Position numbers and translations under genes: made by a program | In this document: positions 17,370 to 30,026 of the stretch, piece after piece | Layout: every line of letters begins with the position of its first letter | Numbering within the stretch: position 1 is the first letter of the stretch | Notes under the pieces: model-generated | What the model saw: only the letters and a program-made list of their open reading frames with translations | What the model was told of the DNA's origin: nothing | The model's database searches: none | Assembly (NCBI RefSeq): GCF_010723305.1 | Contig: NZ_BLKW01000004.1 | Span: 2,108,001 to 2,172,000 of the forward strand | Origin: Mycobacterium botniense | Lineage (GTDB): Bacteria > Actinomycetota > Actinomycetes > Mycobacteriales > Mycobacteriaceae | Length of the DNA stretch: 64,000 bases | Direction of reading: 5' to 3'

Positions 17370-18761
17370 GTGTTTTGGCGCCATCCCCGCAGTGGTCCGC
17401 CGCGTGTGCGGGTGTTCGGTGTCCGAGGCGTCGTGTCTGGTGACGAGCCCGGTGCCGGGTGCGCACCGTCGCGGGCTGTGCTGCGGCGCTGGGTGTCGTC
17501 AGCGGCCGTCGCCGTGGTCGCCCTCGGCGGGTGCGGCACTACCGACTCATGGGTCACGGCGACGGCCGCGCAGGGCTGGCCGGCGCAATACGGCGACGCA
17601 TCCAACAGCAGCTACACCCCGACAGCCGGGGCGACCAGCTTGGCCTTGCAGTGGACCCGCTCGGTGAAGGGCAGCCTCGCGGCGGGACCGGCTCTCAGCG
17701 GGCGAGGCTGGATGGCGCTCAATGCGCAGACACCTGCCGGGTGCTCGCTGATGGAATGGGAGAACAACGACAACGGCCGCCAGCGCTGGTGCGTGCGGCT
17801 GGTGCAGGGCGGCGGTTTCGCCGGCCCGTTATTCGACGGGTTCGACAACCTCTACGTCGGTGAGCCCGGGGCGATCATCTCTTTTCCGCCCACACAATGG
17901 ACACGATGGCGGCGGCCGGTGATCGGGATGCCCACCACCCCAAGGATTCTCGATAGTGGCCAGCTGCTCGTGGTGACCCATCTGGGTCAGGTGCTCGTTT
18001 TCGACGCGCACCGTGGCGCCGTGGTCGGCAGCGCCCTGGACCTGGTCGACGGTGTCGACCCCACCGATTCCGCCCGTGGCCTGGCCGATTGCGCGCCGGC
18101 CCGGCCGGGCTGTCCGGTCGCCGCCGCTCCCGCGTTCGGGCCGGCCAGCGCGATGCTGGTGGTGAGTGTCTGGCAACCCGGCGCCAAGGCTTCGGTCCTC
18201 GTCGGGTTGAAGTATCACCCCGGGCAGACGCCGCTGCTGACGCGCGAGTGGACCAGTGACGCGGTCGCTGCCGGCGTGCTGGCCAGCCCGGTGTTCGCTG
18301 CCGATGGTTCGACCGTCTACGTCAACGGCCGCGACAACCGGCTGTGGGCGCTGGCCGCCGCCGATGGGAAACCGAAATGGTCGGTGCCGCTGGGGTTTCT
18401 GGCGCAGACACCGCCCGCCGTCGCGCCGGGCGGGCGGGTCGTTTCGGGCGGCGGTCCCGGCACGCGGCTGGTCGCGTTCCGGGACGCCGGTGACCACGCC
18501 GAGCAGCTCTGGCGCCGTGACGACGTGAGTCCGCTGTCGACATCGAGCCTGGCCGGTCCGGGCGTGGGCTACACCGTGGTCAGCGGCACACCGCAGGCCG
18601 GGTTAGTGTTGCTGATCTTCGATGCGGCCACTGGCCGCACTATTCGCAGCTATCCGCTGCCGGAGGCGACCGGCTATCCGGTCGGCGTGTCGGTTGCGCG
18701 TGACCGCCGGGTGGTGACCGCGACCAGCGATGGTCAGGTGTACAGTTTCACGCCGCGGTAG
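17370..18761 (+). CDS. PQQ-like beta-propeller lipoprotein, Rv3035-like
   Basis: 463 residues in the longest frame. A lipoprotein signal ends in the lipobox VALGGC (Cys about residue 55), so a start nearer the signal, such as GTG 17478, is likely and the first about 36 residues may not be translated. The mature part has repeating blades with GPALSGRGWM, PVFAADGSTVYVNGRDNRLWALAAADGKPKWSV-type PQQ-repeat sequence (key part: YVNGRDNRLWALAAADG). It is an exported cell-envelope protein of unknown function. Adjacent to Rv3034c- and Rv3036c-like genes, as in M. tuberculosis. Confidence 0.83.
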   Translation: MFWRHPRSGPPRVRVFGVRGVVSGDEPGAGCAPSRAVLRRWVSSAAVAVVALGGCGTTDSWVTATAAQGWPAQYGDASNSSYTPTAGATSLALQWTRSVKGSLAAGPALSGRGWMALNAQTPAGCSLMEWENNDNGRQRWCVRLVQGGGFAGPLFDGFDNLYVGEPGAIISFPPTQWTRWRRPVIGMPTTPRILDSGQLLVVTHLGQVLVFDAHRGAVVGSALDLVDGVDPTDSARGLADCAPARPGCPVAAAPAFGPASAMLVVSVWQPGAKASVLVGLKYHPGQTPLLTREWTSDAVAAGVLASPVFAADGSTVYVNGRDNRLWALAAADGKPKWSVPLGFLAQTPPAVAPGGRVVSGGGPGTRLVAFRDAGDHAEQLWRRDDVSPLSTSSLAGPGVGYTVVSGTPQAGLVLLIFDAATGRTIRSYPLPEATGYPVGVSVARDRRVVTATSDGQVYSFTPR

Positions 18762-18762
18762 A

Positions 18763-18799
18763 CGCCCATCCCGGCTATACCGCAAGCGGCGGGATGGCG
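18763..18799. terminator. Possible bidirectional hairpin between convergent genes
   Basis: CGCCCATCCCG pairs with CGGGATGGCG, a 10-bp stem with one bulged C, across the converging ends of the lipoprotein and the Rv3036c-like gene. No T tract follows, so it is at best an actinobacterial-type terminator. Confidence 0.35.
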
Positions 18800-19473
18800 C
18801 TGCGCGGCACCCGCACCTGGGTGGCGCCGGCAAACGGCGGCAGAAGTTCACCCGGGGCGAAGTAGAAGATCAGGTCGTCGTCGGTGATGGCGAAGTTCTG
18901 GTAGTGCGAGGGATCCAGGCCGGCACCGGGCAATATCGCGCCGCCCAGCCCGGTCTGTCGCCCCAGTTCGCGCTGCACGACCGGGTAAATGGCGTCCAGT
19001 GGTTTGCTGCCCGGGGCGAACAAGGTGTCGAATGTGACGGGGTGCGGTGGGTCGAGATCGTAGTTGAATGCCTTGAACGAAGTCGACGGACGGGGCCCGC
19101 CCAGGTCTTCGAAGACTTTGAGCACCACACTCTGAGTTCCGTGCGGCGGTTGGCCCGAGCGGTACTGCTCGGCGGTAACGTCCATCTGGTAGGGCACTTC
19201 GCGCGCCCCGGGTGTCTGCGCGACATTGATAAACCCGTCGCGGTTTTGGGTCAGATAGTCAAGCAGCGCCTGCTGGTCGGGGTAGTCGACCGGGAAAGAC
19301 ATATCCAAGGTGTAGCTGGGGGTCACCGTGTGCACCTGACACATCTGGCCGGTTCCGAGAGTGCCGCCCAAGCTGGCGCACGCCGACGGCGCGGCCCGCG
19401 CTGACCCGGCCGGCCCTCCCGCCACGACCGCGCCGGCCAGTATCGCCGCGGTCATCAGATTGCGCATGTTCAC
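18775..19473 (-). CDS. Secreted DUF3298/RsiV-like protein, Rv3036c (TB22.2)-like
   Basis: 232 residues. A Sec signal peptide occupies residues 1-27 and ends in SARAA. The mature protein contains YTLDMSFPVDYPDQQALLDYL and a C-terminal DUF3298-like segment with FAITDDDLIFYFAPGELLP. TB22.2 (Rv3036c) is a secreted antigen reported to have esterase activity. The sequence alone supports secretion and family, not the activity. Convergent with the PQQ-like lipoprotein; 71 bp before the next minus-strand gene. Confidence 0.85.
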   Translation of the reverse strand: MNMRNLMTAAILAGAVVAGGPAGSARAAPSACASLGGTLGTGQMCQVHTVTPSYTLDMSFPVDYPDQQALLDYLTQNRDGFINVAQTPGAREVPYQMDVTAEQYRSGQPPHGTQSVVLKVFEDLGGPRPSTSFKAFNYDLDPPHPVTFDTLFAPGSKPLDAIYPVVQRELGRQTGLGGAILPGAGLDPSHYQNFAITDDDLIFYFAPGELLPPFAGATQVRVPRSAIPPLAV

Positions 19474-19544
19474 GTCCTTATCACGTTCTCGCAGGCGCAG
19501 AACCGTGCGGATGCCACGAAACTAACAGCCAACCTACCCAGGTC

Positions 19545-20720
19545 CTACCGTGAGGGACGGCAAACGAACACCATCGCGGTACCGGCGGATCCCGAGCCAA
19601 GACGGGTGATGACCGCGGCCAGGGATCGGCTGCCGCGCAACCGGAGCCGCCACCGCAGAGCGTCGGGATTGACCTCGACACCGCGCACCAGGATTTCCAG
19701 CGACCCGCAGTCGAGAGCGGACAGCGCCCGACGAAGCCAGGTCTCCTGAAACCTGTGCTGCTCAAGCACCTCGAAGCCGCGTAGGTCGGGCGGCAGCCGG
19801 TCGCCGGACAGATAGGCGATGTCGGGGTCGAGCTGCCACAGCCCGTGCCGTGCAGCGTAGTGGCGGACCAGACCCGCGCGGACCACCGCGCCATCCGGGT
19901 CGACGATCCACCGTCCGGCGGGCCGCACCGGGCAGTCATCGGGTTCGGCGTCGGTGATCTGTTCGCCGCGGTCCAGAATGCTGGCGCGGCGCCGCACCCC
20001 CGGCTCAGCCAATCCCCCCGACCACAGGCACGCCTCGCGGACTGAGCCGCGGTAGGAGGTCACCTCGATCTCCCCGTCGAAACCGAGACGACGAACCATC
20101 TCGAAATCGATTCCGGGCGCGCACTTTACGACGAGATCTCGATCACGGTACACCTCCAGCAGCTGGTCCAGCCCGGGCTGGTAGTCGCGGGGGGCGAACC
20201 GCCGCCGCCCGTACCGGCGCCGGGCCGGGTCGACGACAACGGTGGTGTTGCGGGTCACCGGATGCAGCGCATCCGCGCGGCACAGATCGACGGTGTCGCC
20301 AAGATTGTGGTGTGCCATCGCCAGCCGCACCGGGTCGATATCGCTGCCCACCACGCGCGCAGCCGAATCCCGCAATGCCGCCAGCTCGGTGCCGATAGAG
20401 CAGGTCGCGTCGTGCACCACGGCACCGGCCAGCCGCCGCGCCCGGTGCAGGGCAACCGGCGCCGCGCTGGCCTGCTGCAGCGCCTCACCGGTGAACAGCC
20501 AGCTCGACACATCCCCCAAGCCGCCCAATTTGGCCGCCGCCCGCCGGCGCAGCAGGGTCGTCTCCACCAGCACAGGCGTCCGGTCACCAAACCGTGCTCG
20601 TATCGCTGCGGTGTCGGCGACGCGGGTGGCATCCGTCAACGCGAACCCGGCCACCACGTGTAAGGCTGCCCCACCCGGCTCGGACCTGAGGTAGCTGACG
20701 TCGTCTGTGGTGAAGGCCAG
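19545..20720 (-). CDS. THUMP-like class I methyltransferase, Rv3037c-like
   Basis: The GTG at 20657 gives 370 residues, but the frame continues upstream with family-like sequence (FTTDDVSYLRSEPGGAALH) to a CTG at 20720. No ATG, GTG or TTG is available between that and the preceding stop. I therefore place the start near 20720 as a probable non-canonical start, about 391 residues. Visible: FGDRTPVLVETTLLRRRAAAKL, the SAM motif DATCSIGTELAAL, GSDIDPVRLAMAHHNLG and DPARRRYGRRRF. Such proteins resemble RNA methyltransferases. Rv3037c lies in the proposed MGLP region, so a sugar substrate cannot be excluded. Confidence 0.8.
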   Translation of the reverse strand: MAFTTDDVSYLRSEPGGAALHVVAGFALTDATRVADTAAIRARFGDRTPVLVETTLLRRRAAAKLGGLGDVSSWLFTGEALQQASAAPVALHRARRLAGAVVHDATCSIGTELAALRDSAARVVGSDIDPVRLAMAHHNLGDTVDLCRADALHPVTRNTTVVVDPARRRYGRRRFAPRDYQPGLDQLLEVYRDRDLVVKCAPGIDFEMVRRLGFDGEIEVTSYRGSVREACLWSGGLAEPGVRRRASILDRGEQITDAEPDDCPVRPAGRWIVDPDGAVVRAGLVRHYAARHGLWQLDPDIAYLSGDRLPPDLRGFEVLEQHRFQETWLRRALSALDCGSLEILVRGVEVNPDALRWRLRLRGSRSLAAVITRLGSGSAGTAMVFVCRPSR

Positions 20721-20728
20721 GGTGGGTG

Positions 20729-21697
20729 TCAGGACGGCTTGATCCCGGTCAGCACGACGTTATAAAACCAGCTTTTCGGCACCACATGGCGCCACACGTT
20801 GGCGTCCATCCAGCTCAGGGTCTTCCAGCCGGTGAAGGCGAACCGCGCCCATCCCCAGCCCAGCCGCCCTGGCGGGACCGCCGCTTCGACGGTGCGCAGC
20901 GGCCAGCCCAGCATCGCAGCGGTGAACTCTTCGGTGATTGTCGCGACCTCCACCGCGCCGGCGTTGGTGGCCATCCGCTCCAGATCCTGCGGTGTGAAGG
21001 TGTGCAGGTCGACCAGGGCTTCCAGCGCGGCGGCACGTGAGGATTCGTCGAGTTCGGCTTGCGGACGCCGCCAACTGCTCAGACCGGGCAGCTTGGTGAC
21101 GTTGGTGGTGATCCGCCAGGTCAGCGTCGATAACGCGCGAGCGTAGCCGTCGCCGACGGTGGTCGGCTCACCGGCGAACACGAACCGGCCACCGGGCCGC
21201 AGCACCCGGATGGCCTCGCGCAAAGACAGCTCGACATCGGGAATGTGGTGCAACACAGCGTGCCCGACCACCAGGTCAAAGGTGTCGTCGTGGTAGGGGA
21301 CGCCTTCGGCGTCAGCAACCCGCCCGTCGATGTCTAAGCCCAGCGACTGCCCATTGCGGATGGCAACTTTGACCATGCCCGGTGACAGATCAGTGACCGA
21401 GCCCCGCCGCGCGACACCGGCCTGGATCAAGTTGAGCAGGAAAAATCCTGTGCCGCAACCTATTTCAAGCGCCCTTTCATAAGGCAGGTTACGGATTTCG
21501 CGGTCGGGGACGACGGCGTCGAACCGGCCGCGTGCATACTCGACGCAGCGCTGATCGTAGGAGATCGACCACTTCTCGTCGTAGTTCTCGGCCTCCCAAT
21601 CGTGGTAGAGCACCTGCGCAAGCTTGCTGTCATGCCGGGCAGCCTCCACTTGTTCGGCTGTGGCGTGCGGCTGGGGCGACGGATCGCTACTCGTCAT
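20729..21697 (-). CDS. SAM-dependent methyltransferase, Rv3038c-like
   Basis: 322 residues. Methyltransf_11/25 core: motif I ALEIGCGTGFFLLNLI (about residue 76), motif II region VTDLSPGMVKVA, post-motif VVGHAVLHHIPDVE and LRPGGRFVFAGEP. The C-terminal 80 residues are a helical extension. Substrate unknown. It sits 8 bp before the THUMP-like methyltransferase in the same direction, so the two are probably co-transcribed. Synteny identifies it as Rv3038c. Confidence 0.85.
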   Translation of the reverse strand: MTSSDPSPQPHATAEQVEAARHDSKLAQVLYHDWEAENYDEKWSISYDQRCVEYARGRFDAVVPDREIRNLPYERALEIGCGTGFFLLNLIQAGVARRGSVTDLSPGMVKVAIRNGQSLGLDIDGRVADAEGVPYHDDTFDLVVGHAVLHHIPDVELSLREAIRVLRPGGRFVFAGEPTTVGDGYARALSTLTWRITTNVTKLPGLSSWRRPQAELDESSRAAALEALVDLHTFTPQDLERMATNAGAVEVATITEEFTAAMLGWPLRTVEAAVPPGRLGWGWARFAFTGWKTLSWMDANVWRHVVPKSWFYNVVLTGIKPS

Positions 21698-21905
21698 GGT
21701 GGCTCAGCCTATCGGCCGGGCCATGGCGGTGGGACGGCCACCGGGAGGGAAGCCAGCAACGGCACGGCACACCCGCCGCTTGCGCCCGGCGGGGCTCGGG
21801 TCACACCGCGCTCAGCGCGGGCGACTCACCGCGGTCATCGGCCACAGACCGGTCAGTCGGGCCGGCCGGCCCTGCCCGGCACCGCGCCGACGTCGTCAGC
21901 ACCGT

Positions 21906-22760
21906 TTAGCAATCGCACACACGATCGTCACCGGATGACCGGTGCGAAGGGTGACCTGGTTGCGCTACGGCGCCCTGTGCGGTCGTGTGATGATGAGATC
22001 CGCATGGCGGGGGTCCGGGCACCGGCCGATCGGCGCTGCCAGCGGCTGTGAACACCTCGAGATAACGGCGCCGCCCGGCGGCCAGCCGCTCGGAGGTGCT
22101 CGTCTCGAAGACGTCGTCGATGCTGGCCTTGGCGGCGGCCAGGGCCTGCGCTGGGCTGCCCACGAAACGACCGGCCCATGCCGCGGCGGCGTCGTAGACG
22201 TGGTCGGGTGCCGCCAGCTCGTCGACCAGGCGCAACGACAACGCCTCTTCGGCGCCGACGAAACGCCCGCTGTACACGAGGTCTTTGGCCCTGCTGACCC
22301 CCACCACCCGGGTCAGCCGCGCGATTAGATCCCCGTCAGGAATCAGGCCGGCCGAGATTTCGGTCACGCCGAACTTGACGTTATCGCCGCTAACCCGCCA
22401 GTCGGCGGCCAGGGCGAGGGTGAGGCCAACGCCGAGTGCATATCCCGTGATCGCGGCCACTGTGGGCTTGGGGATGGCCGCGACGGCCGCGACGGCGCCG
22501 TGACGCACCCGCGCCCAGGTCTGTGCCTGGGCAGCGGTCAGCGCCCGCAACGTCGGTATCTCATCGCCGGCGGAAAAGATGTCCTGGCCCCCGAACAGGA
22601 TCACCGCCGCGACATCGTCGCGGCACCCCAGCTCGCGGGCACCCCCCGCGATTTCCCGATACACCTGGCGAGTCAGCGCGTTAGTGGGGGGACGGGAGAA
22701 CATGAGCGTCGCGACTCCGGGGTGGTCGGCCCCCAGGTGAACGCTGACAAATTCCCTCAT
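21906..22760 (-). CDS. echA17: Enoyl-CoA hydratase/isomerase EchA17
   Basis: 284 residues from ATG 22760. Crotonase fold: oxyanion-hole segments [17 protein letters not shown] and [19 protein letters not shown]. The Glu/Asp acid-base positions occur around [16 protein letters not shown]. It would hydrate 2-enoyl-CoA in fatty-acid or polyketide turnover. After the expected family end (near SADRPVP) the frame runs on for about 30 residues with a His/Pro-rich tail, longer than the roughly 254-residue M. tuberculosis protein as I remember it. The start region lies in a 19-bp tandem duplication shared with the Nudix gene's stop. Confidence 0.87.
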   Translation of the reverse strand: MREFVSVHLGADHPGVATLMFSRPPTNALTRQVYREIAGGARELGCRDDVAAVILFGGQDIFSAGDEIPTLRALTAAQAQTWARVRHGAVAAVAAIPKPTVAAITGYALGVGLTLALAADWRVSGDNVKFGVTEISAGLIPDGDLIARLTRVVGVSRAKDLVYSGRFVGAEEALSLRLVDELAAPDHVYDAAAAWAGRFVGSPAQALAAAKASIDDVFETSTSERLAAGRRRYLEVFTAAGSADRPVPGPPPCGSHHHTTAQGAVAQPGHPSHRSSGDDRVCDC

Positions 22761-22783
22761 GACCGACAAATTCCCTCATGACC
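22746..22783. repeat. 19-bp tandem duplication across a stop/start junction
   Basis: GACAAATTCCCTCATGACC occurs twice in direct succession (22746-22764 and 22765-22783). One copy carries the stop codon of the Nudix gene and the other the ATG of echA17. Before duplication the two would have overlapped as ATGA. The duplication separates them by 15 bp and leaves a decoy out-of-frame ATG at 22779. Confidence 0.9.
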
Positions 22784-23591
22784 GGCGCTGGCGGCGCAGC
22801 TGGTTGTAGCGCTCGGAGTCGAAGAATTCGATCTCCCAGTTGTCACGCTGACCCGACAGCGTGGGCTGCACCGCGGCAATCTGGCGTTCTACCGTCAACA
22901 CGTCGGCAACGGTGCGGCCGGTCAGCGAGTCCAGCTGGGTCCAGGTCGGTGGCAGCAGGAAGCTGCGCCCGGAGGCGAAATCGTCGATGGCGGCCTGCGG
23001 TGTGGTCCAGCCGGCACGGTCGGATTCGGTGTTTTCCCCGTCGGCGCGCTGCCCCTCCGGGAGTGCTGCGACGAAGAAATACGTGTCATAGCGGCGGGTG
23101 CGTTCGGCTTCCGGTGTTACCCAGTTCGCCCATGGGCGCAGCAGATCAGCGCGCAACACCAGCTCTTCCCGGCGCAGAAAGTCGGCGAATGACAGCGTCC
23201 GCTCCGCCAGCGCGCGGCGGGCCGAACGGTACACCGACGCGTCCCCGACGATGCGGTGGGGATTTGCCGCCGGCCCCGCGAACAGCACCCCGGTTTCTTC
23301 GAAGGTTTCCCGGGCCGCCGCGCACACCAGCGCCTCAGCCAAGTCGGCCTGAATACCAAACCGCGCCGCCCACCAGCGTGGCGGGGGCCCGGTCCAGGCG
23401 ATCTCCGCATTGCGGTCCCGCTCGTCGACGCCGCCGCCGGGAAACACCATCACCCCGGCGGCGAATTCCATCGCGGAGTGACGTCGCATCATAAACACCG
23501 CGAGACCCTCGGCGGTGTCACGGACCAACATGACGGTCGCAGCCGGCCGCGGCGTCAGCGGCACGAACGGCTCGCCGGTTGACGAGGTCAT
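22776..23591 (-). CDS. Nudix hydrolase, Rv3040c-like
   Basis: 271 residues. The Nudix box is split by an insertion, as in the NUDT19/RppH-unlike long group: GVMVFPGGGVDERD opens it and AAARETFEETGVLFAG closes it with the REx2EE residues intact. Such long Nudix proteins often hydrolyse CoA derivatives. A CoA-related role would fit its placement beside echA17, but this is inference. ATGA overlap at 23588 with the upstream ABC protein. Confidence 0.87.
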   Translation of the reverse strand: MTSSTGEPFVPLTPRPAATVMLVRDTAEGLAVFMMRRHSAMEFAAGVMVFPGGGVDERDRNAEIAWTGPPPRWWAARFGIQADLAEALVCAAARETFEETGVLFAGPAANPHRIVGDASVYRSARRALAERTLSFADFLRREELVLRADLLRPWANWVTPEAERTRRYDTYFFVAALPEGQRADGENTESDRAGWTTPQAAIDDFASGRSFLLPPTWTQLDSLTGRTVADVLTVERQIAAVQPTLSGQRDNWEIEFFDSERYNQLRRQRRS

Positions 23592-24430
23592 GAGCGTCTC
23601 CGGTGGGCCGCGCGGGTGCGGGTACGCCGGGCGAAGTAGCGCCCATCGATAACGTCCACGGCAATAGCCTGCCCGAACGCCGCCGAGAGGTTTTCAGCAG
23701 TCAGTACCTCAGGAAGCAAACCCGCCGCCACCACCCGCCCCTCGGACAGCAACATCCCGTGGCTAAACCCGAGCGGAATTTCCTCGACGTGATGGGTGAC
23801 CAGCACCAGCGCCGGGGCGTCGGGGTCAGCGGCCAGGTCGGTCAGCCGTGCCATCAACTCCTCACGCCCGCCCAGATCCAGGCCGGCTGCGGGTTCGTCG
23901 AGCAGCAGCAGCTCCGGGTCGGTCATCAACGCGCGTGCGATCAGCACCCGTTTACGCTCGCCTTCCGACAATGTGTCGTAGGTGCGTTCGGCCAAGTGCT
24001 CGGCGCCCAGGCTTTCCAGCATGTCGATCGCGCGGGTGTAGTCGACATCGTCGTAGCGTTCCCGCCAGCGGCCCAGCACCGCGTAGCTGGCCGACATGAC
24101 CAGGTCGCGGACCACTTCGTGACCGGGCACTCGCTGCGCCAGCACCGACGAACTCAGCCCCACCCGGGAACGCAGTTCAGTCATGTCGACCCGGCCCAAC
24201 CGCTCACCAAGCACGTAGGCCACCCCCGACGACGGGTGTTCGACGGCCGCGGCGATACGCAGCAGCGAGGTCTTGCCGGCCCCGTTGGGGCCGACGATCA
24301 CCCATCGTTCGTCGAGTTCGACCGTCCAGTCCACCGGCCCCACCAAGAGCCGGCCGCCGCGGCGTAACGAGACGTTCCGGAAGTCGATCAGCAGATCGGG
24401 GTCGACTGCCTCGCTTGCAGTTTCGGACAC
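23588..24430 (-). CDS. ABC transporter ATP-binding protein, Rv3041c-like
   Basis: 280 residues from GTG 24430 (VSETASEAVDP). The open frame upstream is arginine-rich noise overlapping the serB direction. Walker A is GPNGAGKTS, the ABC signature LSEGERKRVLIARAL, and Walker B LLLLDEPAAGLD, followed by the switch His in LVTHHVEEI. It resembles the ModF/YbbA-like stand-alone ATPases and no permease is adjacent, so its partner is unknown. Four-base overlap with the Nudix gene. Confidence 0.87.
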   Translation of the reverse strand: MSETASEAVDPDLLIDFRNVSLRRGGRLLVGPVDWTVELDERWVIVGPNGAGKTSLLRIAAAVEHPSSGVAYVLGERLGRVDMTELRSRVGLSSSVLAQRVPGHEVVRDLVMSASYAVLGRWRERYDDVDYTRAIDMLESLGAEHLAERTYDTLSEGERKRVLIARALMTDPELLLLDEPAAGLDLGGREELMARLTDLAADPDAPALVLVTHHVEEIPLGFSHGMLLSEGRVVAAGLLPEVLTAENLSAAFGQAIAVDVIDGRYFARRTRTRAAHRRRS

Positions 24431-24539
24431 CCGACCATCGTGCCGTACCGCAGCGCCGCCACGGTTGCCGGGTCGTCTCAGCGCACCAGCAGACACACCG
24501 CCCGTGTGGGTCCGATCGTGGGACCGGCCCCTGCCCGAC

Positions 24540-27549
<3,010 letters not shown>

Positions 27550-27725
27550 ACCTCAATCCCGGGCAAGGCGTTGATGCGACCTTCACTGGAATCCTAACCG
27601 TCGATTATCCCGGCCGCGGCCGCAGTCCTACAAACCGTCGTAATCGCGTCGTGAACGGCCCCCAAACCGCTGGCCCTCAGGTTCGGCGTGCCGGTGTTAC
27701 CGTCGGAGCCGTGCTGATCGGCGGT

Positions 27726-28817
27726 ATGCGACCTGCGCTGGCCGCGGCCGCGGCGGCTATCAGCGTGTTCCTGTGCGCCGGTTGCCGGCCCGCGCCCCCC
27801 GGCGGTGTCCCGCCACCGGCAAGCACCCGGCCCGTCATCACCAGCACCACCCAGATCGCGGGGGCCGGGGTGTTGGGCAACCAGCGCAAGCCTGACGAAT
27901 CGTGTGCCCCCCAGCCGGCCGCAGCCGATCCGGGTCCGCCGACGCGCCCGGCCCGCAATGCTCCGGGTGTGCAGCCTGAGGTCACTGAGGTGCGGGCTGA
28001 TCCCCAGCGCATCGTGGTGCTCTCCGGCGATCAGCTCGACGCCTTATGCGCGCTGGGCCTACAGTCCCGTATCGTCGCCGCGGCATTGCCGGACGGCTCC
28101 GCGAGCCAGCCCGCCTATCTGGGCAGTGTCGTGCATCGGCTGCCCGGGGTCGGCAGCCGCAGCGCCCCTGACCTGACCGGGATCGCGGCGGCCCGCCCCG
28201 ATCTCATCTTGGGTTCGGTGGCGTTGACGCCCGAGTTGTACCCGGCGCTGGCGGCGATCGCGCCGACCGTGTTCACCGGGGCTCCCGGCGCGGGCTGGGA
28301 AGACAACTTCCGCGGTGTCGGCGCGGCGACAGCACGGAGCGGCGCCGCCGACGCGCTGCTGCACGACTTCGCGCAGCACGCCGGTCAAGTCGGCGCTGCA
28401 CATGACGCAGCTCACTACCAAGCCTCAATCGTGCAACTCACCACGGACACCCTTCGGGTGTACGGGGCTAACAACTTTCCGGCCACTGTGCTGAAGGCCG
28501 TCGGCGTCGACCGCCCGCCTGCACAACGGTTCACCGATAAGCCTTATATCGAAATCGGCGCTACCAACAGCGATTTGGCAGGTCCGGCGAATTTTTCCGC
28601 GGCTGACGCCGACATCGTCTACATGTCGTTCGCCTCCCCCGCGGCCAAAGAACGCGCCCCCCTCGTGCTAGACAGCGACCCGTGGCGCAAGCTGTCCGCC
28701 AATCGCGACAACCGGGTGTTCATCGTCAACAACGAGGTGTGGCAGACCGGGCAGGGCCTGATCGCGGCCCGCGGCATTGTCGACGACCTGCGCTGGATCA
28801 ACGCCCCGATCAACTGA
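27726..28817 (+). CDS. fecB: FecB-like periplasmic iron-siderophore/heme binding lipoprotein
   Basis: 363 residues from ATG 27726 (GTG 27711 is possible). Lipoprotein signal with lipobox LCAGC (Cys about residue 20). The mature protein is a class III (helical-backbone) periplasmic binding protein: [17 protein letters not shown] at the N-lobe, [22 protein letters not shown] in the first lobe and the helix-rich C-lobe ending [20 protein letters not shown]. Rv3044 FecB binds ferric siderophores or heme and affects envelope integrity. Divergent from ctaD. Confidence 0.88.
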   Translation: MRPALAAAAAAISVFLCAGCRPAPPGGVPPPASTRPVITSTTQIAGAGVLGNQRKPDESCAPQPAAADPGPPTRPARNAPGVQPEVTEVRADPQRIVVLSGDQLDALCALGLQSRIVAAALPDGSASQPAYLGSVVHRLPGVGSRSAPDLTGIAAARPDLILGSVALTPELYPALAAIAPTVFTGAPGAGWEDNFRGVGAATARSGAADALLHDFAQHAGQVGAAHDAAHYQASIVQLTTDTLRVYGANNFPATVLKAVGVDRPPAQRFTDKPYIEIGATNSDLAGPANFSAADADIVYMSFASPAAKERAPLVLDSDPWRKLSANRDNRVFIVNNEVWQTGQGLIAARGIVDDLRWINAPIN

Positions 28818-28951
28818 GCGTCACTGCGCATTGCTCTGAGCCCGGCGTGTCACGTCGCTCCCGGCTCCTCCTCGAGAAGCGGCCACGTGCTCGCCGAGCT
28901 AGGCTTTTTGGGGAAGGCACTTACCGAACACGAAACTCGAAGAAGACTGTC

Positions 28952-30001
28952 ATGAAAACTGTTTCCGCATATGCCGCAACGTCGGCAACTGAACCGCTGA
29001 CGAAAACCACGATCACCCGTCGTGACCCCGGCCCACATGATGTGGAAATCGAAATCAAGTTCGCCGGCATCTGCCACTCGGACATCCACACCGTCAAAGC
29101 CGAGTGGGGCCAACCGAATTACCCGGTAGTCCCGGGGCATGAGATCGCCGGTGTGGTGACCGCCGTGGGCTCTGAAGTCACCAGGCACCAGGTGGGCGAC
29201 CGTGTCGGAGTGGGCTGTTTCGTCGACTCCTGCCGCGAGTGCAGCAGCTGCCTTGCCGGGCTGGAGCAGTACTGCAAGCCCGGCATGATAACGACCTACA
29301 ACGGGATCGATAAGGACGGCCGGCCCACCTACGGCGGCTACAGCGGCGCGATCGTCGTCGACGAAAACTATGTGCTGCGGATTCCTGACGCCCTGCCGCT
29401 CGACGCCGCGGCGCCGTTGATGTGTGCGGGCATCACGCTGTACTCACCGCTGCGGCACTGGGATGCCGGGCCCGGCAAGCGGATTGCGATCATCGGCCTC
29501 GGCGGGCTCGGGCACATGGGCGTCAAACTGGGCAAGGCTATGGGTGCCGATGTGACGGTGCTGAGCCAGTCTCTGAAGAAGATGGAGGACGGTCTGCGTC
29601 TGGGCGCCAGCCACTACTACGCCACCAGTGATCCCGATACCTTCAAAAAGCTTCGCAACAGTTTCGACCTGATCCTCAACACGGTGTCGGCGAACCTGGA
29701 TCTCGGCGACTACCTGAAGCTGCTTGACGTCGACGGCACGCTGGTTGAACTGGGCATCCCCGAACACCCCATGCCGGTGCCCGCGTTTGCGCTGGCGCTA
29801 ATGCGGCGCAGTCTGGCCGGGTCGAATATCGGCGGTATCGCTGAGACCCAGGAAATGCTGGACTTCTGCGCCCAGCACGGCGTAACTCCCGAAATCGAGC
29901 TCATAGAGCCCGATTACATCAACGAGGCCTACGAGCGGGTACTGGCCAGCGATGTGCGCTACCGTTTCGTCATCGACACCTCAAGCCTGCGGGCCGCCTG
30001 A
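28952..30001 (+). CDS. adhC: Zinc-dependent NADP alcohol dehydrogenase AdhC
   Basis: 349 residues from ATG 28952. Cinnamyl-alcohol/YahK-type MDR: catalytic zinc ligands in GICHSDIHT and PGHEIAG, structural zinc cysteines in [15 protein letters not shown], and Rossmann motif [19 protein letters not shown]. It would reduce or oxidise aldehydes and alcohols with NADP(H). A 134-bp gap from fecB leaves room for its own promoter. Confidence 0.92.
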   Translation: MKTVSAYAATSATEPLTKTTITRRDPGPHDVEIEIKFAGICHSDIHTVKAEWGQPNYPVVPGHEIAGVVTAVGSEVTRHQVGDRVGVGCFVDSCRECSSCLAGLEQYCKPGMITTYNGIDKDGRPTYGGYSGAIVVDENYVLRIPDALPLDAAAPLMCAGITLYSPLRHWDAGPGKRIAIIGLGGLGHMGVKLGKAMGADVTVLSQSLKKMEDGLRLGASHYYATSDPDTFKKLRNSFDLILNTVSANLDLGDYLKLLDVDGTLVELGIPEHPMPVPAFALALMRRSLAGSNIGGIAETQEMLDFCAQHGVTPEIELIEPDYINEAYERVLASDVRYRFVIDTSSLRAA

Positions 30002-30026
30002 GACGGGATCGGACCAGCCGCGTGGC

